Positions 60,225-64,000 of a stretch of DNA of 64,000 nt are shown in pieces. The position numbers and the translations under genes were made by a program. Positions within the stretch are counted from its first letter, which is position 1; each line of letters opens with the position of its first letter. Below the pieces are notes generated by a model. It was not told where the DNA came from, made no database searches, and saw nothing but the letters and a program-made list of their open reading frames with translations. The stretch comes from Marinobacter sp. LV10R510-11A. Its GTDB lineage: Bacteria > Pseudomonadota > Gammaproteobacteria > Pseudomonadales > Oleiphilaceae. The stretch covers positions 3,720,001 through 3,784,000 of the forward strand of contig NZ_LT907980.1 in assembly GCF_900215155.1 (NCBI RefSeq), given 5' to 3'.

Positions 60225-62053
60225 GTGCTTTGGTACCTGTCGTAGTGATCTTCCCGAGTGAATTCGGCGAACAGGCTGAATTCGCGGCCTATGTGCCAGT
60301 TGGCTTTTGCGTATATCTGATCCTGCCTGTGTTGGCTGCTAACGATCCAAGCTTTGGTTTTTACACCGCCAGTAAAGCTGAAGTAGTTGTTCTGGTGCAG
60401 TAGGCCCACGTCTGCGCCAGGAGCGACATCGTAGCCGTGGCGCAGGTCGTCGTCGATTTCCAGATCAGCGGTGGCAATGACGAAGGCCTGAGTGTGTTGG
60501 CCGAGGCGCCAGCTGCCGCCCGCACCGCCTTCCAGATAGGGCGCCAGAACCCGTTTATTGCCGGTGTCGGTGCGGCGGCCACCGAAGCCTACCTGCCACG
60601 ACAATGGCGAGAAAAACGCGTTTCTTGGGCTCAAGGAGCGGATTTCCACGCCGGTGAGCTGTTCCAGTTGCAGTTTGTCGTTGTCGGTGTAGTAGCGCGC
60701 ATCCAGGCGGAAAAATTGCAGCTGTGCTCCGCTGCGGTAACCGGCGGGCGGGTCGAGAATACCATGGTAGGCGGGCCGGAATGTCAGTTGGGTAAACTCC
60801 CGATGAGCCAGCTGCCCCGCGCCAAGGCTCACACGAAACGTATCGTGGCCTTGGTCGTCACGAACCGCCGGCTCTGGTGGTTTTTCAAGTGGTGCTACGC
60901 TGCCGATTTTACTGCGCTCTCGCAGCAGATTGTGAGAGAGCGGGGCGGCAATTTCCCTTGGCCAGTTGTCTGCTTCGCTTTGATAGCGCACATAATCGTA
61001 GGTGGCGTCGAGCACGAAGGCACGTTCTCGGCGCGGAAGAGCGAGCACCTCGTCGCTGCTCGGTGCCACGTAACCATTGGCAATAGCTGCCACCAATGTC
61101 TGATGCGATTCGGGCAGTGAAGATAGGCTATGGGCAACGGAGGTAGCTGCCGATGGGCGATAATGAACTTCTTCTACCAGATCCTTGTCGACTACCCAGC
61201 GAACAGTGTCTGAGGGTATGGCGTGGGTGCTGACTTCACCCAGAAGATTTGTGCCGGGACGCGCGACGTCGATGAGTGCAAGCAGGCGATAGGCGCAGTT
61301 TTCATCGAAAAAATAGTAGTCGAAATTGCGATCCCGGATTTCCCAAGCATGAGCCAGCATGAAATCTACTTCCTGCTGGTTTAAGTTAAGTTTGTATTCC
61401 CAAAGATCCCGGTGCTCGATATCGGAGTAGAGACGGATTTTTTCGTAATAGGGCTGCACGCTTGTAATGCCGGGGTAGCCACCAAAAATTCCCCGATAGG
61501 CGAACAGCAGTTCGCTGTCATGGGCTGCGGCATCGGCGGCGTAGGAAATGGTATTGGCAAGCAGCAGGTTGGTTTGCTCGTCTTCCTGCGGCGGGTCGAG
61601 TCTCAGGAAAGTGTGGCCAAACATCGATGATGGACTATTAAGATATGAGGCAGCAAAAACCAAGGTAATACTTTCGGTATTAAGCGTTTCCGTCCATTCC
61701 TCGTAAGCAGGGCAGTCTGCGACGGTCCCTGGCAGGTCTAGCTGTTCGCGCAGCCATGCGTCCCGTGCCGGAAAACGACATCGGGCATGATCATCGCCCT
61801 CTCCGGGTTGTTGTATTGCTTTTAGAGTCGCTTCTAGCTCCGCTTTTGGAGAGGTCTTGCCATCCTCGCTCAAAAAAAATGCAGGATCATCGGCCTGGCT
61901 GGTATAGCCATCGCTAAACTGGCCCGACTGATAGTGAATGAGCGTAAGCCACGCGGGATCCAGATGCAGAGGTTGCGCCTGAGCCTGAGCTTGCAGAGGT
62001 AAGCAGGTGATGAGCCAAAGCATAGCTGGCCCAATGCGAAGCATGTTGCCCAT
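60194..62053 (-). CDS. DUF4105 secreted/outer-membrane protein
   Basis: A 619-residue protein with a signal peptide ending near QAQAQA. The DUF4105 region (about 100-320) includes SSMFGHTFLRLDPP, SYAADAAAHDSELLFAYRGI, GGYPG and FFDENCAYRLLALIDVARPG. The C-terminal half is rich in alternating beta strands and aromatic residues (ending WQAGLHAYF), which suggests a beta-barrel or surface part. Function is unknown. It lies between DUF3015 and the hydrolase gene. Confidence 0.85.
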   Translation of the reverse strand: MGNMLRIGPAMLWLITCLPLQAQAQAQPLHLDPAWLTLIHYQSGQFSDGYTSQADDPAFFLSEDGKTSPKAELEATLKAIQQPGEGDDHARCRFPARDAWLREQLDLPGTVADCPAYEEWTETLNTESITLVFAASYLNSPSSMFGHTFLRLDPPQEDEQTNLLLANTISYAADAAAHDSELLFAYRGIFGGYPGITSVQPYYEKIRLYSDIEHRDLWEYKLNLNQQEVDFMLAHAWEIRDRNFDYYFFDENCAYRLLALIDVARPGTNLLGEVSTHAIPSDTVRWVVDKDLVEEVHYRPSAATSVAHSLSSLPESHQTLVAAIANGYVAPSSDEVLALPRRERAFVLDATYDYVRYQSEADNWPREIAAPLSHNLLRERSKIGSVAPLEKPPEPAVRDDQGHDTFRVSLGAGQLAHREFTQLTFRPAYHGILDPPAGYRSGAQLQFFRLDARYYTDNDKLQLEQLTGVEIRSLSPRNAFFSPLSWQVGFGGRRTDTGNKRVLAPYLEGGAGGSWRLGQHTQAFVIATADLEIDDDLRHGYDVAPGADVGLLHQNNYFSFTGGVKTKAWIVSSQHRQDQIYAKANWHIGREFSLFAEFTREDHYDRYQSTWQAGLHAYF

Positions 62054-62137
62054 GGGTAAATAAGAGTTCCGGTCGGGAGTTGTGAAGCGGAGGAATCGCG
62101 CCGTCCATAGCGCTCGGGCATCCCTGCAGTTCAGCTA

Positions 62138-62602
62138 TCAGGCCGCTACGTATTTGCTCAGCGACTCATTCTTTTCCAGCAGCGCTACAATCGCGTCCAC
62201 TGCTTCACCGGAAGTAGTGTCGGAGTTCGGGAAAATAGCTGCGAAGTTATCCTGCAGAGTCTGGCGGAAAGCTCCGCGATCTGCGTTTTCAACGCCCAGA
62301 AGAATTGCCAGTGTGTCCAAGTTCTCGCCATTACCGCGAGACATGTCACGGGCTACTTTGTCGATGTTGCTGTCCATATACATGGCCATGGACTGCACAG
62401 ATTCGTTGGTCTGGCAGCCTAGGGTACCCGTGGTCATGCCGAATGTCTGGTTGCCGAACGAACCGTTAGTTGTTGCAGCCAATACGTGCGGGGCGATACC
62501 GGATTGTCCTTTCCAGATCATGGCGCCCACGCCGCAACCTGGTTGTGCAAAAGCCATGGATGAGGCACCTAGCAAAATTGCACCGGCGATCAGTTTTTTC
62601 AT
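62138..62602 (-). CDS. DUF3015 periplasmic protein
   Basis: A 154-residue protein with a clear signal peptide (KKLIAGAILLGASSMAFA) and AAGGAGAG just before the ATG. The mature part has GCGVGAMIWKGQSGIAPHVLAATTNG and QTFGMTTGTLGC, with Cys residues likely in a disulphide: the pattern of DUF3015. Function is unknown. It is the first gene of a minus-strand group with DUF4105 and the hydrolase, 84 bases upstream of DUF4105. Confidence 0.87.
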   Translation of the reverse strand: MKKLIAGAILLGASSMAFAQPGCGVGAMIWKGQSGIAPHVLAATTNGSFGNQTFGMTTGTLGCQTNESVQSMAMYMDSNIDKVARDMSRGNGENLDTLAILLGVENADRGAFRQTLQDNFAAIFPNSDTTSGEAVDAIVALLEKNESLSKYVAA

Positions 62603-62849
62603 AATGCTCTCCTTTTACGTGCTTTAGCGGTTGGCTAACAGTCGTGCAGGCCAACGTTATAGGCCGAGCCCTTATGATCTGCATGGAATAGGGGTGACCA
62701 TCGAGCTTAGTGTAGTTCAATTTCAAGACCTGCCAGGTTTGTTGCGTACTTTTCATACAAACAGGGAAAAATGATCATGTGTTCATATTCCAGAATTGCT
62801 TAAGGCGCCGGCGATAATGATTCCCTTGTTATAGAGAAGGAGCTTACGT

Positions 62850-62876
62850 ATGATTGGCGCGGCCACGAAGGCTTAG
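62850..62876 (+). CDS. candidate 8-codon leader peptide
   Basis: AAGGAG followed seven bases later by ATG-ATT-GGC-GCG-GCC-ACG-AAG-GCT-TAG gives MIGAATKA. It ends 23 bases before the TTG start of the lipoprotein gene, so it may couple or tune its translation. Chance occurrence is possible. Confidence 0.35.
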   Translation: MIGAATKA

Positions 62877-62899
62877 AAACAAAACATGGAGACATCATT

Positions 62900-63331
62900 T
62901 TGAAAAAAATTCTTATTGCATCATCATTGGTATTGGCTGGCGCGCTGTCAGGCTGTAGTTCACTGAACGTTAGCTCCAACTCTATGCCGATTACTGCTCC
63001 GCTGCAGACCGACATCAAAGTTGATGTTGAAGTTGGTGAGAAAATCACTGGTAAGGCTTCTGTAACTAAGATTCTGTTCTTTACCATTGGCAGTGACAAG
63101 CAGTTTTCTGACGGTGTTTCTTACGGCGGCTCTGGCGGTGGTTTAGCTCTGCCTTTCGGTGACCCAGTTGCTAAAGCGAAATCTGCAGCAGCATACAAGG
63201 CTGTTACCGCTTCTGGCGCAGACATCATTGTGGCTCCACGTTACACCGTTGAAACTGAAGACTTCGTAGTTTTCGGAACCATCAACGTAACGGTTGAAGG
63301 CTACAAAGGCACTATCAAAAGCATCAAGTAA
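62900..63331 (+). CDS. small predicted lipoprotein of unknown function
   Basis: A 143-residue protein from TTG 62900 with GGAGA about eight bases upstream. The signal peptide ends in the lipobox GALSGC (Cys19). The mature part has VDVEVGEKITGKASVTKILF, then GSDKQFSDGVSYGG, an Ala-rich helix (AKAKSAAAYKAV) and GADIIVAPRYTVETEDF, which looks like a repeated beta-hairpin with one helix. I do not recognise a named family. It has its own terminator and is divergent from the DUF3015 group. Confidence 0.85.
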   Translation: MKKILIASSLVLAGALSGCSSLNVSSNSMPITAPLQTDIKVDVEVGEKITGKASVTKILFFTIGSDKQFSDGVSYGGSGGGLALPFGDPVAKAKSAAAYKAVTASGADIIVAPRYTVETEDFVVFGTINVTVEGYKGTIKSIK

Positions 63332-63353
63332 TTAGCTTTTGATTTGCTGTTTT

Positions 63354-63392
63354 TAAAAAAGCCGGAGTACGTAAGTGCTCCGGCTTTTTTGT
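63354..63392 (+). terminator. intrinsic terminator after the small lipoprotein gene
   Basis: AAGCCGGAG and CTCCGGCTT pair around a 10-base loop, with A and T tracts on both sides. It may also end the convergent livF transcript. Confidence 0.88.
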
Positions 63393-63408
63393 GCCTTCAG
63401 ATTGCTGG

Positions 63409-64000
63409 TCAGCCACCCAAATAGGCGTTCTGCACGTCCGGATTGGCCAGCAAATTCTTACCTGTGTCATGCAGACGGATTTTTCCCGTCTCCAGCACAT
63501 AACCCCGATCGGCGAGATGCAGTGCTTTGTGGGCGTTCTGCTCCACCAAAAACACCGTAATGCCTTCATCCCGCAGATGACCGATGATTTCGAAAATTTG
63601 CTTGATGATCAGCGGAGCCAGCCCCAGAGAGGGTTCATCCAGGATGATCATGGTGGGGCGGCTCATAAGGGCTCGCCCGATCGCCAGCATCTGCTGTTCG
63701 CCGCCAGACATAGTGCCCGCGCGCTGAAGTTCGCGTTCTTTCAAACGCGGAAAGAGTTCATACACATGAGCTTGGCTTTTGCGGATCTCGGATTTGGTGT
63801 TGAAGAACCCGCCCATGTGTAGGTTTTCTTCAACTGTTAGACCAGAAAATATGCGCCGGCCTTCGGGCACTATCGCCAAACCAGAACGCATGATCTGTGC
63901 GGTGGGTTTGTTGGTGATATCCTGACCTTCCAGGATGATGCGACCCGAACTGGCCTGCGGAGTGCCGCATACGGTCATCAGCAGAGTCGTTTTTCCGGCG
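63409..64000 (-). CDS. livF: branched-chain amino acid ABC transporter ATP-binding protein LivF (partial, 5' end outside window)
   Basis: The last about 197 codons of an ABC ATPase; the frame is open to the window end, where the tail of Walker A (AGKTTLLM) is visible. The Q-loop region is GLAIVPEGRRIFSGLTVEENL, the signature SGGEQQMLAIGRAL, Walker B MIILDEPSLGLAP, and the switch region VEQNAHKAL. These match LivF, one of the two ATPases of the Leu/Ile/Val importer. The permease and LivG genes would lie beyond 64000. Confidence 0.92.
   Translation of the reverse strand, partial: AGKTTLLMTVCGTPQASSGRIILEGQDITNKPTAQIMRSGLAIVPEGRRIFSGLTVEENLHMGGFFNTKSEIRKSQAHVYELFPRLKERELQRAGTMSGGEQQMLAIGRALMSRPTMIILDEPSLGLAPLIIKQIFEIIGHLRDEGITVFLVEQNAHKALHLADRGYVLETGKIRLHDTGKNLLANPDVQNAYLGG

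Overview
The window looks like a chromosomal segment of a Marinobacter-like marine gammaproteobacterium. This rests on the conserved order grpE-dnaK-dnaJ-dapB-carA-carB-greA, yhbY/ftsH-folP-glmM-tpiA-secG-tRNA-Leu and rimP-nusA-infB-rbfA-truB-rpsO-pnp, on the protein sequences, and on a remnant of a wax ester synthase/DGAT gene beside ssrA. The genus is inference; I made no database comparison.

Positions 1-5.3 kb (minus strand) carry a chaperone-usher fimbrial operon: two DUF4402 pilin-like proteins, a PapD-type chaperone and an outer-membrane usher that runs off the window. The usher ends in what looks like a peptidoglycan-binding SPOR domain. The 5' leader of the operon contains a clear c-di-GMP-I (GEMM) riboswitch at 5217-5310.

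Positions 5.6-17.3 kb (minus strand) hold nine tightly packed signalling genes: three histidine kinases, two stand-alone receivers, a receiver joined to a degenerate HD-GYP domain, an MglA-like GTPase, a receiver fused to a GspE/PilB-type ATPase, and a REC-PAS-LOV-GGDEF(degenerate)-EAL-REC protein that looks like a blue-light-responsive c-di-GMP phosphodiesterase. Next to a c-di-GMP riboswitch driving pili, this block is the best candidate for an undescribed surface or light-sensing system.

Positions 17.5-27.2 kb (minus strand) are a decayed type I restriction-modification island. hsdM and hsdS are open, with a palindromic repeat inserted in frame in hsdM. hsdR carries an amber codon in Walker A, an internal deletion with frameshift, and an altered C-terminus. 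An AlbA_2 protein with YSGDK repeats, a DUF4268 nuclease-like protein and a truncated Mrr-like fragment accompany it.

Positions 27.3-34 kb carry ssrA (tmRNA) and smpB, a Na+-dependent transporter, ratA/ratB, bamE, fur and recN, the last with two LexA boxes. Positions 34-59.3 kb are the housekeeping block: heat-shock chaperones behind a sigma-32-type promoter, lysine and carbamoyl-phosphate synthesis, the FtsH protease, folate and cell-wall precursor synthesis, tRNA-Leu(GAG), and the translation/RNA operon rimP to pnp. The 3' end has an alpha/beta hydrolase lipoprotein, DUF4105 and DUF3015 genes, a small lipoprotein, and the start of a branched-chain amino-acid ABC transporter (livF).
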